Positions 31,553 through 39,874 are shown, counted from the stretch's first letter. The stretch: 39,874 nucleotides of DNA from DASWOJ01 sp964242415 (GCA_964242415.1 CAXTAT010000041.1:1-39874), one strand, 5' to 3'. Notes: generated by a model from the letters alone, not told the origin. Translations and numbers: made by a program.

Positions 31553-32719
31553 CTAGCGCAGCGGCTCCAGGATGCTGACGTAGTTCGCCACGCCCGCGCC
31601 GCCCATGTTGAACACGCCCGCCACGTCCGCCCGCGGCAACTGCATGTCGCCCGCCTGTCCCATAAGCTGCATCGCCGCGATGGCGTGCATGGACACGCCC
31701 GTCGCGCCGACCGGGTGCCCCTTGGCCTTCAACCCGCCGCTGCGGTTGACCGGCAGCCGCCCGGTGGCGCCCGTCGTGCCGTCCAGCACCGCCCGCGCGC
31801 CTTGGCCGGGTTGGGCCAGGCCCATCGCCTCATAGGCCAGCAGCTCGGCGATGGTGAAGCAGTCATGCACCTCGGCAAACGACAGGTCATCAAGCTTCAA
31901 CCCGGCCGTGTCCAGCGCCTGGCTCCACGCCTGCGCCGCGCCGTCGAACCGGGTCGGATCGCGGCGCGACAGCGGCAGGAAGTCGTTCACGTGCACCGCG
32001 GCGCGGAACCGCACGGCCTTGTTCATGGCGCGTGCCGTGTCCTCGTCCGTCAGGATCAGCGCCGCAGCGCCGTCGCTGACCAGGGAGCAGTCGGTGCGCT
32101 TCAGCGGCGGCGCGACATAGGGGTTGCGGTCGCTGACGGCCCGGCAGAACTCGTAGCCGAGGTCCTTGCGCATCTGCGCATAGGGGTTGTCCACGCCGTT
32201 CTTGTGGTTCTTGGCGGCAATGGCGGCCAGGGCGTCGGACTGGTCGCCATACCGCTGGAAGTACCGCTCGGCGATGCGGCCGAACACCCCGGCGAAGCCC
32301 GCGGGGATGTCGCCCTCCTCCCGCCGGTAGCTGGCGCCGAGCAGGTTGTCGCCCACCTGCGCGCCGGGCGTGGCCGTCATCTTCTCCGCCCCGATCACCA
32401 GGGCGAAGCGTCCCCGCCCGGCGGCCAGGAAGTCGCGCGCGCCGTGGATGGCGGCGGAGCCGGAGGCGCAGGCGTTCTCATACCGGGTGGCAGGCTTGAA
32501 GCGCAGCGCCTCGATGCCCTGCATCGGCAGGCTGCTGGGGAAGTCCTGGCGGGAGAAGCCGTTGTTGAACAGGCCGACAAAGACGCCGTCAATCTCGGCG
32601 GGTCCGATGCCGGCGTCCTCGATGGCGGCGCCGGCGACCCGGTCTATCAGGCTCTCGACATCGGGGTCCTCCAGCTTGCCGAACGGGCTGTGCGCCCAGC
32701 CGACGATGCATGTGTCCAT
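31553..32719 (-). CDS. Acetyl-CoA acetyltransferase-like thiolase (SCP-x type)
   Basis: 388 residues. Active-site Cys84 in ENACASGSAA. The SCP-x/archaeal-type signature SFAEVHDCFTIAELLAYEAM replaces the NEAF of classical thiolases, and the C-terminal GGLKAKGHPVGATGVSM carries the catalytic His. The final Cys of classical thiolases (CxG) is replaced by FNMGGAGVANY, as in non-classical SCP-x-like members. It likely performs thiolytic cleavage or condensation of acyl-CoAs; substrate unknown. No DUF35 (OB-fold) partner, which often accompanies this subgroup, is adjacent. ATG 32719 with a purine-rich AGGAGGACACC just upstream. Confidence 0.87.
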   Translation of the reverse strand: MDTCIVGWAHSPFGKLEDPDVESLIDRVAGAAIEDAGIGPAEIDGVFVGLFNNGFSRQDFPSSLPMQGIEALRFKPATRYENACASGSAAIHGARDFLAAGRGRFALVIGAEKMTATPGAQVGDNLLGASYRREEGDIPAGFAGVFGRIAERYFQRYGDQSDALAAIAAKNHKNGVDNPYAQMRKDLGYEFCRAVSDRNPYVAPPLKRTDCSLVSDGAAALILTDEDTARAMNKAVRFRAAVHVNDFLPLSRRDPTRFDGAAQAWSQALDTAGLKLDDLSFAEVHDCFTIAELLAYEAMGLAQPGQGARAVLDGTTGATGRLPVNRSGGLKAKGHPVGATGVSMHAIAAMQLMGQAGDMQLPRADVAGVFNMGGAGVANYVSILEPLR

Positions 32720-32880
32720 GGTGTCCTCCTGCGTGTGTCACGGCAGAAATCGGGCTTTCGGCTGGCGGATGCAACCATCAGCGCAAACCGGCCAGCGACG
32801 ACCGTAAGAGGCCGCAAGCCGCAGCCTCGACTTGGCGCCCCCATGCCTTGGCACCCCGCGACGGGCGCCAGGAGGCCGGC

Positions 32881-33984
32881 CTAGCGCAGGATGATCGCCA
32901 CGCGGCGGTTCTGCGGCTCCCGGACGCCGGGGCCGGTCGCCACCAGCGGCTGGGTGTCGCCATAGGCCTGTATGGCGATCTCCCCCCCTGGCACGCCGCG
33001 GCGCAGCAGCTCGGCCTCGACGGCCCGGGCACGCCGAAGCGACAGCGCCTGGTTGTACGCCGCGGTGCCCGAGCTGTCGGCGTTGCCCTGCACCTCGATG
33101 CGGGTCGTCTGCACGCGGGTGCTGGCCTCCGCGGCTGCGGCGATGATCTGGCGGGCGCGGTCGGTCAGGTCCGCGCGGTCCCAATCGAAGAATACCAAGT
33201 AGGAGCGCGACGGGGCCTGCGCCGGCTGCGGCACCGGCTCCTCCGGGGGCGGGGCGGGCGGCGGATGGTTGAAGGCGTAGGCGAACCCGACGGTGAACTG
33301 GTGCAGGAACGCTGGCGACAGGCTCACCGTGCCCTTGCTGAGCCCGGCGGAGGTGAACGACTCGCCCACCGCGCCCGAGTTCACCTGGATGCCGATCAGG
33401 CGATAGTCGGTCGTGAACTTCAGTCCGGGGACGACCGCAATCGGAAAGCCCAGCCCAACGATGCCCTGATAGGCGAAGTTCGCGCCCGTTCCACCAAGCC
33501 GGAACACGTCGCCGTTCTGCGAGACGCTGCTCAGCGGCGCGAAGTGCGTCCAAAGCACCCCGGCGCCTGCGCCGACATAGGGCTGGACGGCCGTCTCATT
33601 GATGCCGAACCTGGTCGGATCGATGTCGTAGAACACGTTGCCGAACAGGCCGTAGGTGCCCTGGTTGCCGGTCGTCAGGCTCGGCAACGCGGTCGGCACA
33701 CGGTTGATGGCATTGTTGTAGTCGTAGGCGCCCTCGATTTCGAGCCGCAGCCCGTTGCCAAGGCCCCAGCCGACCGAGCCGGCGCCGACGTAGCCAGGAC
33801 CGAAACGGTAGCGCGTGCTTGGCAGCGTCTGCGGCGACAGGCGGGGATGGTCGAAGATGTCCTGCAGCAAATTGTAGCCAGCGCCGACACTGACATACAG
33901 GCCCGTGGCAGGCGTCGGAGCCTGGGCAAAGGCCGGGAGGGGGGCGGTCATCAGGATGGCAGCGGTCAGGACGGGGCAGCGCAT
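32881..33984 (-). CDS. OmpA-family outer membrane protein
   Basis: 367 residues. Signal peptide MRCPVLTAAILMTAPLPAFA with cleavage after AFA. N-terminal 8-strand-type beta-barrel (about 25-240; GLYVSVGAGYNLLQD ... LHQFTVGFAYAFNHP). Pro-rich linker PPPAPPPEEPVPQPAQAPS. C-terminal OmpA peptidoglycan-binding domain (about 262-367): YLVFFDWDRADLTDRARQII, VQGNADSSGTAAYNQALSLR, RARAVEAELLRRG, REPQNRRVAIIL; the key Asp/Arg residues are present. It tethers the outer membrane to peptidoglycan. Transcribed alone; divergent from msrB across 388 bp. Confidence 0.92.
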   Translation of the reverse strand: MRCPVLTAAILMTAPLPAFAQAPTPATGLYVSVGAGYNLLQDIFDHPRLSPQTLPSTRYRFGPGYVGAGSVGWGLGNGLRLEIEGAYDYNNAINRVPTALPSLTTGNQGTYGLFGNVFYDIDPTRFGINETAVQPYVGAGAGVLWTHFAPLSSVSQNGDVFRLGGTGANFAYQGIVGLGFPIAVVPGLKFTTDYRLIGIQVNSGAVGESFTSAGLSKGTVSLSPAFLHQFTVGFAYAFNHPPPAPPPEEPVPQPAQAPSRSYLVFFDWDRADLTDRARQIIAAAAEASTRVQTTRIEVQGNADSSGTAAYNQALSLRRARAVEAELLRRGVPGGEIAIQAYGDTQPLVATGPGVREPQNRRVAIILR

Positions 33985-34372
33985 GAAACCTCGCGGGCAG
34001 GTCTGTCTCGGGCCGGCGGCTTTTCTACGATGGCGTGGATCAAGTCACCGGTCCTCGCCAGGCTTGACGCCAGATTTACTAAGGAATGATGGAGCATCAC
34101 GCAGAGGTGACAGTCTTCTCCCCTGATTCGACGGTGCTGTTATCTGTGTCCATCACACGAATGCTTCAAACCGAACACTGCAGGCATCGTTCGAGCGTTC
34201 CGCATCCAGCGCCATGGTGTCGCGAGCGGCACTGGGGACCAGCGAGGCTGAGGCGCCGTTGGCCGAACCGCACCCCCCGGTGACCCTTGCCCTCGACGGT
34301 GTCCGGCAACCAGGCTTGGAGGCGGCGCCGTGCAAGCCCATATCGTCGCCAGCCAAGCTACGGAGATCGTCA
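33985..34372. other. Divergent intergenic region ompA-like / msrB
   Basis: 388 bp with no convincing gene; it should contain both promoters. GGAG about 7 nt before ATG 34373 is the msrB ribosome-binding site. Confidence 0.4.
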
Positions 34373-34801
34373 ATGTCCCTGTTCGCCACCCAGACCAAGC
34401 CCGCCGAGACCTACGCCTTCACCCGCACCGACGCCGAGTGGCAGCAGATGCTGACCCCCGAGCAGTTCAAGGTCATGCGCGGCCATGGCACCGAGCGCGC
34501 CTGCACCAGCCCGCTGAATGCCGAGAAGCGCGACGGCACCTATGCCTGCGCCGGTTGCGGCCAGGCCCTGTTCAGCACCGGCGCCAAATTCGAGAGCGGC
34601 ACCGGTTGGCCCAGCTTCTCCCAGCCCGTTATGCGCGACGCCGTGGGGACCACTGAGGACCGTGCGTGGGGCATGGTCCGCACCGAGGTGCATTGCAGCA
34701 ACTGCGGCAGCCATCTCGGCCACGTCTTCCCGGACGGCCCGGCGCCGACCGGCCTGCGCTATTGCATGAACGGCGTCGCGCTGAATTTCCAACCCGCCTA
34801 G
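34373..34801 (+). CDS. msrB: Peptide-methionine (R)-S-oxide reductase MsrB
   Basis: 142 residues. Reduces methionine-R-sulfoxide in proteins using thioredoxin. Zinc-binding pairs C59/C62 (ACAGCGQ) and C108/C111 (HCSNCGS), catalytic Cys131 in LRYCMNGVALNF, and GTGWPSFSQP with the substrate-binding Trp. A resolving Cys may be C44 (RACTSPL), the family position near residue 45-60. There is no signal peptide, so it is cytoplasmic. The debranching-type gene starts 9 bp downstream, making a likely two-gene transcript. Confidence 0.96.
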   Translation: MSLFATQTKPAETYAFTRTDAEWQQMLTPEQFKVMRGHGTERACTSPLNAEKRDGTYACAGCGQALFSTGAKFESGTGWPSFSQPVMRDAVGTTEDRAWGMVRTEVHCSNCGSHLGHVFPDGPAPTGLRYCMNGVALNFQPA

Positions 34802-34810
34802 GCCCGCGCC

Positions 34811-36943
34811 GTGCCCCTGGAGATCAAGGTCGGCCCGCCGCAACTGGCGATCCACCAGGGGCGCACCGTGCTCGTCACCGACCCGGATGGGCAGGTGGCA
34901 TGGCCGAGCGACAAGGGCCTGTATTTCTTCGACACCCGCCTGATCAGCGCCTATGCGCTGTATGCGAACGGCCAGGTGTGGGACCTGCTGAACAGCGGCG
35001 CCGTGTCGTACTACTCGGCCCGCATCTTCATGACCAATCGCGCGTTTCTCAGCGAGGACGGCGAGGTGCCGGTGCGCAGCCTGAGCCTGGTGCTCAGCCG
35101 GGTGGTCGATGGAGGGATGCACGAGACGTACTGCATCACCAACTACGGCCCTGCCCGGGTACGCTTCAACCTGGAGATCGCGATCCGCAGCGACTTCGCC
35201 GACATCTTCGAGGTGAAGTCCGGCCGCATCGTCCGCCGCGGCCGCATCACCAGCGCCTGGTCGGACGCGGATGGGCTGCTGACGACTGGCTACCGCAATG
35301 CCGGGTTCTACCGCGAGGTCCGCATTGCCGTCTGTGGCCAGGTCTCGGCCGTCTACGCCAACGGGCGCATCAGCTTCGCGATCGATCTGCAGCCGGGCGA
35401 GATCTGGGATGGCGCGCTGCTGTATGACCTGCGGGACGGCGACACCAGCTATCCGGCCCCGGCGCATTGCGACCTGGGCACGGATGGCGCGCAGGCGCAG
35501 GATTTGGCGGCCTGGCGGGCCAGCATCCTCAAGGCGGAGGGCAACGGCAACGCCTTCGTCCGCATGTATGAACAGGCGGTGGAGGACATCGCCGCGCTGC
35601 GGATGCCGGTGCAGGGCGCGGAGACGCGGTTCATCACCGCCGCCGGGCTGCCCTGGTTCGTGGCGCTGTTCGGCCGCGACACCCTGATCGTCAGCCTGCA
35701 GACCATGCTGCTCGACTCCAGGTTCAGCCGGGCTGCGCTGGACGTGCTCGGGTATTGGCAGGCCACCACCCGGGACGACTACCGCGACGCCGAGCCTGGC
35801 AAGATCCTGCACGAGCTGCGCCGGGGCGAGCTGGCGTTCCTCAAGCTGATTCCGCACACGCCGTACTACGGCACCGCCGACGCGACGCCGCTGTATCTCG
35901 TGCTGCTGCACGGCGCCTGGCGCGCGACCGGCGACATGGACCTGCTGCGCCGCCACCTGAAGACGGCGGGGGGATGCCTGTCCTGGATCGACGACTACGG
36001 CGACCGGGATGGCGACGGCTTCCAGGAATACGGCACCCGGTCCGGCGCCGGCTATGAGAACGTCGGCTGGAAAGACAGCGGGGAGGCGGTGGTCAACCCT
36101 GACGGCAGCTTGGTGCACAACCCGAAGGCGCTGTGCGAGCTGCAGGGCTACGTCTATGCCGCCTGGCGCGGCATGGCGGAGGTGTATGAGGCCCTGGGCG
36201 ACACGGCACGGGCCACCACGCTCAATGCCAAGGCGGACAACTTGTTCCGGCGCTTCAACGAGGTGTTCTGGGACGAGGCCGGCGGCTTCTATGGCTATTG
36301 CCTGAACGGGGACAAGACGCTGGTGACGACCGTCGCGTCCAATGCTGGGCACCTGCTGTGGTCCGGCATTGCCACGCCGGAGCGTGCGGCGCGCGTGGTG
36401 GCGCGGTTCATGCAGCCGGATATGTGGAGCGGCTGGGGCATCCGGACCCTGACGGCGCTGAACCCGTCCTACAACCCGTACTCGTATCAGAACGGATCGG
36501 TTTGGCCGCACGACAACAGCTTGATCGCGCTCGGCTTCAAGCGGTACGGTTTTCACGCGGAGGCCAACCAGATCGCGGAGGACATCAACCGCGCCGGCGG
36601 ATTTTTCGTGCAGCGGCAGTTACCGGAGCTTTACTCCGGGGTGCAGCGCGACGACACCAACTTTCCCGTGCAATATCTGGGCGCCAACGTCCCACAGGCC
36701 TGGGCGGCCGGATCGGTGTTCGCGTTGATGCAGGCGATCCTGGGGCTTGAGCCGGATGCGCCGCATGGCGTGCTGCGGATTGACCCGGTGTTGCCGGCGT
36801 GGCTGCCGGAACTGATCCTGCGCGACCTACGCGTTGGAGAGCAGGTGTTCGACATCGCGTTCCAGCGCGTGGGCGGGGTGACGGAGCACCAGGTGTTGCG
36901 CGGCAACCCGGCGGCGGTGCTGCGAAAGAGTGTGGCATCCTGA
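34811..36943 (+). CDS. Amylo-alpha-1,6-glucosidase / glycogen-debranching-type enzyme
   Basis: 710 residues. N-terminal GDE_N-type beta domain (about 10-210: LVTDPDGQVAWPSDKGLYFF, DTRLISAYALYANGQVWDLL) and an (alpha/alpha)6-barrel glucosidase domain (about 260-690) with AAGLPWFVALFGRDTLIVSL, GKILHELRRGELAFLK, YGDRDGDGFQEYGTRSGAGY, NQGWKD-like ENVGWKDSGEAV, and NPYSYQNGSVWPHDNSLIAL. Such proteins hydrolyse alpha-glucosidic or related linkages in storage or compatible-solute sugars. The start is a GTG 9 bp after msrB. No glycogen synthase, branching enzyme or phosphorylase is nearby, so the substrate is not fixed by context. Confidence 0.88.
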   Translation: MPLEIKVGPPQLAIHQGRTVLVTDPDGQVAWPSDKGLYFFDTRLISAYALYANGQVWDLLNSGAVSYYSARIFMTNRAFLSEDGEVPVRSLSLVLSRVVDGGMHETYCITNYGPARVRFNLEIAIRSDFADIFEVKSGRIVRRGRITSAWSDADGLLTTGYRNAGFYREVRIAVCGQVSAVYANGRISFAIDLQPGEIWDGALLYDLRDGDTSYPAPAHCDLGTDGAQAQDLAAWRASILKAEGNGNAFVRMYEQAVEDIAALRMPVQGAETRFITAAGLPWFVALFGRDTLIVSLQTMLLDSRFSRAALDVLGYWQATTRDDYRDAEPGKILHELRRGELAFLKLIPHTPYYGTADATPLYLVLLHGAWRATGDMDLLRRHLKTAGGCLSWIDDYGDRDGDGFQEYGTRSGAGYENVGWKDSGEAVVNPDGSLVHNPKALCELQGYVYAAWRGMAEVYEALGDTARATTLNAKADNLFRRFNEVFWDEAGGFYGYCLNGDKTLVTTVASNAGHLLWSGIATPERAARVVARFMQPDMWSGWGIRTLTALNPSYNPYSYQNGSVWPHDNSLIALGFKRYGFHAEANQIAEDINRAGGFFVQRQLPELYSGVQRDDTNFPVQYLGANVPQAWAAGSVFALMQAILGLEPDAPHGVLRIDPVLPAWLPELILRDLRVGEQVFDIAFQRVGGVTEHQVLRGNPAAVLRKSVAS

Positions 36944-36951
36944 TCGCTGCT

Positions 36952-36972
36952 CCCTCTCCCTCCGGGAGAGGG
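36952..36972. repeat. REP-like hairpin at the edge of an assembly gap
   Basis: Perfect 9-bp stem: CCCTCTCCC, loop TCC, GGGAGAGGG. It follows the debranching-type gene by 8 bp and faces the convergent SDR gene, so it may act as a bidirectional terminator. The identical 21-bp hairpin is at 39854-39874. The sequence after the gap resumes with GGGAGAGGG. Confidence 0.85.
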
Positions 36973-37072
36973 NNNNNNNNNNNNNNNNNNNNNNNNNNNN
37001 NNNNNNNNNNNNNNNNNNNNNNNNNNNNNNNNNNNNNNNNNNNNNNNNNNNNNNNNNNNNNNNNNNNNNNNN
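36973..37072. other. Assembly gap (100 N placeholder)
   Basis: Exactly 100 N with both edges inside the GGGAGAGGG repeat. The true length and content are unknown; there may be several hairpin copies or additional sequence. Confidence 0.97.
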
Positions 37073-37108
37073 GGGAGAGGGAGACGGACGTCGGCCTTCT
37101 TCGAAACG

Positions 37109-37969
37109 CTACGCCGCGTTGTTGGCGCTGTCGCCGGCCGTCACGTCGTAGGTGGCGCCGCTCACCATACGGGCGGCGTCGGACGCCAGGAACACCACGA
37201 CCGGCGCCACATCCGCCGGGTCGATGAACGCCACATCGAGCGCCGTCTTTTTGGCGAACGACTTGGCAGCCTCGGCCTCAAGCTGCGCCTCCGGCTCCTT
37301 TGTCCGCAGGTCGCCGACACCCTGGGCGTAGCGCTCCCGGTGCCGGGTCAGCGGCGTGTCGATCAGGCCGGGGACGACGGCGTTCACCGTGATGCCGCGC
37401 TCGCCCAAGTCCAGCGCCACCGACTTCATCAGGCCGATGATGCCCCACTTGGAGGCCGAGTAGGCCGCGCCGAACCGGGTGCCATGCCGCCCCTGGGTGC
37501 TGCTGGTGACGATGATCCGACCGCCCATCCGGCCCTCGACGATGTGCGGCGCGACGGCGCGGATGGCGTTGGCGGTGCCGGTCAGGTTCACGTCGATCTG
37601 GTCATGCCAATCCGCGTCCTGCCACTCCAGGATGGGCTTGAAGCCTTGGATGCCAGCGTTGGCGAACAGGATGTCGATGCGGCCCCACGCCGCCATCGCG
37701 TCGGCCGCCGCCTGACGCAGCGCCGGCAGGTCGCGCTGGTCCAGCGTGCGCGCCAGCCAGCGCCGGCCTGCAGCCTCGACCATGCGCCCGGTCTCCGACA
37801 GCTCGTCCGGCGTTGCCTGCTCGACATCCAACGCCGCGCTCACCGGCCCGGCAATGTCGATGCCCAGCACGTCCGCCCCCGCATGCGCGAACGCGACCGC
37901 CGTTGCCCGGCCAATGCCGCGGGCCGCCCCGGTGATGACCGCGACCTTGCCGGCGAGCACGCCGCTCAT
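37109..37969 (-). CDS. Short-chain dehydrogenase/reductase (SDR)
   Basis: 286 residues, classical SDR with mycofactocin-like length. Cofactor motif TGAARGIG (13-20) and acidic residue ID at the end of beta-2 (GIDIAG, suggesting NAD preference), NAG at 104-106 (FANAGIQ), catalytic Ser at about 156-157 (VTSSTQGRHG), Tyr170 and Lys174 (YSASK), then NAVVPGLIDTPL. A loop of about 30 residues after the PG motif (RHRERYAQGVGDLRTKEPEA) is typical of SDR family oxidoreductases of the carveol-type group. ATG 37969 overlaps the oxalate decarboxylase stop by 4 bp (ATGA), so the two are translationally coupled. Substrate unknown. Confidence 0.9.
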   Translation of the reverse strand: MSGVLAGKVAVITGAARGIGRATAVAFAHAGADVLGIDIAGPVSAALDVEQATPDELSETGRMVEAAGRRWLARTLDQRDLPALRQAAADAMAAWGRIDILFANAGIQGFKPILEWQDADWHDQIDVNLTGTANAIRAVAPHIVEGRMGGRIIVTSSTQGRHGTRFGAAYSASKWGIIGLMKSVALDLGERGITVNAVVPGLIDTPLTRHRERYAQGVGDLRTKEPEAQLEAEAAKSFAKKTALDVAFIDPADVAPVVVFLASDAARMVSGATYDVTAGDSANNAA

Positions 37970-39177
37970 GCCCGCCCCGCGCCCGGCACCACCGGATGCT
38001 GTTCCACCGGCAGGCCGTCCAGCAGGGGCTGGCCGATGTTGAGATGCGACCGCACCAGCTCGGGCGGGGTCAGCTTCATCCACTGGTTCAGCGACAGGCT
38101 GGCGTAGCGGTCGCTGCGGAACACTTCCAGGAAGCGCATGGTCGTCGTGCCGGTGTTCTCGATGTAGTGGCCCATGGCGAACGGCACGTAGCCCACGTCG
38201 CCGGCGCGGTAGTCGAAGGTGCGCGCCTTGCCCTCCGAGCCGAACACGGTCATGCGGCCCTCGCCGTCCAGGTAGTACTGCCACTCGGCGCCGTTCGGGT
38301 GCCAGTGCAGCTCGCGCATCGCGCCCGGCTCCAGCTCCACCAGGGCGGCGGCGATGGTGCGCGACGCCGGGAAGTTGCCCGTGTCGGTGACCCGGACGGT
38401 GCCGCCAGGCATCCGCTGCGGCTCCTGCGCCGTCATGCGGTGGGAGAACGTCTGCGGCACCGGGCCGGCGCCGTGCATGGCGTCCTGCTGGAACGGGGCC
38501 GGAGCAGCGGCCAGGAAGATGTAGCGCTCCTTGGTCGGCAGATCCGCCAGCGCCTGCGGCTCGACGCCGAAGTTCTTGGCCAGCACGTCCCGGGGCGTGT
38601 GCGCCAGCCAGTCGGTGATTAGGAAGGTGCTGTCCTCGGAGAAGTTGCCGTCGTCGAACACCAGCAGGAACTCGACGCCGTCGATGTCGCTCTCCAGGCC
38701 CTGGATCGAGTGCGGGATGCCGCTGGGAAAGTACCACAGGTCGCCCTCGCCCACGTCGGCGAGGAAGGTGCGGCCCTCCTGGTCCACGGCGGTCAGGCGG
38801 GCGCGGCCCTTGAGGACGTACGACCACTCGCCCTCCTTGTGCCAGTGCATCTCGCGGGCGACGTTGGCCTTCAGGCGCATGTTGACGCCGGCCATCTCCT
38901 TCGAGGCCGGCAGCTCGCGGACGGTGGTCTGGCGGGCCCAGCCGCCCTCCTCGATCCGCATGTGGCTGTCGGTGAAGGACCACTTCAGGTTCGGCATGGT
39001 GCCGTGGTCGGTCTTTGGCGGCAGGGTGGTGTTGGGCTCCTGCGCCTGGCGGGCCGGGTTGACCGGCCCGGCGATGGGGGCGCCCTCCGCCCCCTGCACC
39101 GGCTGCGCCCGTGCCGCAGCGGTGGTCAAAGCCACCCCAGCCGCTGCCAGCATGCCGCGGCGTTGCAAGTTTTGCAT
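37966..39177 (-). CDS. oxdC: Bicupin oxalate decarboxylase
   Basis: 403 residues. Converts oxalate to formate and CO2 using Mn. N-terminal export signal LQRRGMLAAAGVALTTAAARA with twin Arg, so a Tat substrate is likely and the enzyme periplasmic. Cupin 1 Mn ligands H111, H113, E117, H156 (HWHKEGEWSYVLKG ... GIPHSIQG); cupin 2 H291, H293, E298, H337 (ELHWHPNGAEWQYYLDG ... FAMGHYIENTG). The active-site lid is SEDST (180-184), versus SENST in Bacillus subtilis OxdC; the catalytic Glu is kept. DWLAHTPRDVLAKNFGV and VGYVPFAMGHY are close to OxdC. The start at 39177 has GAGGAGAG upstream. Formate could feed fhs. Confidence 0.93.
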   Translation of the reverse strand: MQNLQRRGMLAAAGVALTTAAARAQPVQGAEGAPIAGPVNPARQAQEPNTTLPPKTDHGTMPNLKWSFTDSHMRIEEGGWARQTTVRELPASKEMAGVNMRLKANVAREMHWHKEGEWSYVLKGRARLTAVDQEGRTFLADVGEGDLWYFPSGIPHSIQGLESDIDGVEFLLVFDDGNFSEDSTFLITDWLAHTPRDVLAKNFGVEPQALADLPTKERYIFLAAAPAPFQQDAMHGAGPVPQTFSHRMTAQEPQRMPGGTVRVTDTGNFPASRTIAAALVELEPGAMRELHWHPNGAEWQYYLDGEGRMTVFGSEGKARTFDYRAGDVGYVPFAMGHYIENTGTTTMRFLEVFRSDRYASLSLNQWMKLTPPELVRSHLNIGQPLLDGLPVEQHPVVPGAGRA

Positions 39178-39359
39178 CCAACTCTCCTCATGGCCGTGAC
39201 ATCCTCGGCACCGAATGCCCGGCCTAACGCCTGATGGGGAGTGTGGATGCAGGCCGCCGGCAGGTTTCAATGATCGCAGCGCAAACGATCACAGCACAGG
39301 GGAGGCCGCCGACTTGCGACGATACGATGCAGGGGTGGCCCATACCGAGGTGGCGCGGC

Positions 39360-39806
39360 ATGGCCATTGATCTTCGAGACCCCACCCTGCCCGAGGCCGC
39401 CGTCCGGGCCGCGCTGGGCCTGCTGCCGCATCCCGAGGGCGGCCACTACCGCGAGCTGTGGCGTGACCAGCCACCCTCCGGACGCGGGGCCGGGAGCAGC
39501 ATCCTGTTCCTGCTGGCGGCGGGGGAGCGGTCGCATTGGCACCGTGTCGATGCGGCGGAGATCTGGCTTTGGCAGGGCGGCTCGGCATTGCTGCTAGGGA
39601 TCGCGGGCACGGCGGCGGGGCGCCAGGAGCTGCGGCTTGGCCCCGACCTGGCGGGTGGCGACGTCCTGCAAGGGATCGTGCCGGCGCATGCCTGGCAGGA
39701 GGCGCGGAGCCTCGGCGGTTGGACCCTGGTGAGCTGCATCGTGGTGCCGGCGTTCGAGTTCGCCGGGTTTGATCTGGCCCCGGCGGACTGGTCGCCTCCC
39801 GGGTGA
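39360..39806 (+). CDS. Cupin, DUF985 family
   Basis: 148 residues. The start AIDLRDPTLPEAAVRAALGL is followed by the DUF985 motif PHPEGGHYRELWRDQ, then SSILFLLAAGERSHWHRVDA with AEIWLWQGG, a metal-binding cupin face (HWHR...E), QGIVPAHAWQEARSLGGWTL and SCIVVPAFEFAGFDL. Members bind sugars or small carboxylates; function unassigned. ATG 39360 (GAGGTGG upstream) begins at the conserved domain; upstream in-frame ATG codons at 39270 and 39327 are less likely. It is divergent from oxdC. Confidence 0.85.
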   Translation: MAIDLRDPTLPEAAVRAALGLLPHPEGGHYRELWRDQPPSGRGAGSSILFLLAAGERSHWHRVDAAEIWLWQGGSALLLGIAGTAAGRQELRLGPDLAGGDVLQGIVPAHAWQEARSLGGWTLVSCIVVPAFEFAGFDLAPADWSPPG

Positions 39807-39853
39807 TCCCGGCGCCCTCGGCCAAGCCTCAACGGCCCGCACCACCCACTTCT

Positions 39854-39874
39854 CCCTCTCCCTCCGGGAGAGGG
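39854..39874. repeat. REP-like hairpin at the window end
   Basis: Second identical copy of the CCCTCTCCC / TCC / GGGAGAGGG hairpin. The window stops on its last base, consistent with a contig breakpoint in a multi-copy element. Confidence 0.85.

Noticed and set aside
31098..31578. Overlapping ORFs on both strands in the 31 kb spacer
   Set aside because: Products are Arg/Ala/Cys-rich with no recognisable motif and look like GC-driven shadows.
37109..39181. Apparent 690-aa cupin-SDR fusion on the minus strand
   Set aside because: The first ~400 codons are an out-of-frame shadow of oxdC; the SDR starts at 37969 with its own ATGA overlap.

Overview
The window looks like a piece of an alphaproteobacterial chromosome, most likely Rhodospirillales/Acetobacteraceae. 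Base composition is very GC-rich. Gene order and gene types fit this lineage: cobS beside a J-domain gene and bolA, a Caulobacter-type FlbD/sigma-54 flagellar cascade, an OpgC-type glucan acyltransferase and a NepR-like small protein. Genus assignment is inference. The sequence is a draft scaffold: it has two 100-N placeholder gaps, both inside repeats, and the window ends exactly at the end of a hairpin repeat that also flanks one of the gaps.

Layout. 1-6.1 kb: partial cobS, a J-domain protein, bolA, a DUF2889 gene coupled to an AstE/AspA-type deacylase, and two overlapping GT4-type glycosyltransferases. 6.1-10.4 kb: an RhlE-like DEAD-box helicase, then a PhnW-like aminotransferase overlapping formate-tetrahydrofolate ligase (fhs). 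10.4-13.1 kb: a repeat-bearing gap, a very short NepR-like anti-sigma ORF, and an opgC plus SGNH-like pair. 13.1-22.3 kb: one tightly packed minus-strand flagellar operon, fliF-(fliG remnant)-fliH-fliN-flbD-flhA-[spore-photoproduct-lyase-like]-flhF-flhG. 22.6-29.7 kb: fliK-flgD (minus) diverging from flgE-flgK-flgL (plus), with two sigma-54 promoters and FlbD-site-like palindromes between them. 30-39.9 kb: a matrixin-like metalloprotease with a C-terminal module, a thiolase-like acetyl-CoA acetyltransferase, an OmpA-family porin, msrB, a glycogen-debranching-type enzyme, an SDR coupled to a bicupin oxalate decarboxylase, and a DUF985 cupin.

Most notable observations. (i) fliG is reduced to a 63-codon open frame. 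It joins a FliG-like N-terminus directly to the last ~42 residues, yet keeps its ribosome-binding site and its coupling to fliF and fliH. (ii) FlbD has Glu where the receiver phospho-acceptor Asp is expected. (iii) A radical-SAM spore-photoproduct-lyase homologue sits inside the flagellar operon of a presumed non-sporulating proteobacterium. (iv) fliK carries a 15-bp (GGSQS)n tandem repeat that broke the assembly; the phase shows the real gap must be 15k+5 bp. (v) A hidden NepR-like gene has a candidate EcfG-type promoter. (vi) A family of ~100-bp imperfect palindromes occurs four times, always between genes.

Metabolic link (inference): oxalate decarboxylase releases formate, and fhs activates formate onto tetrahydrofolate, so the two could form an oxalate-to-C1 route although they are about 28 kb apart.
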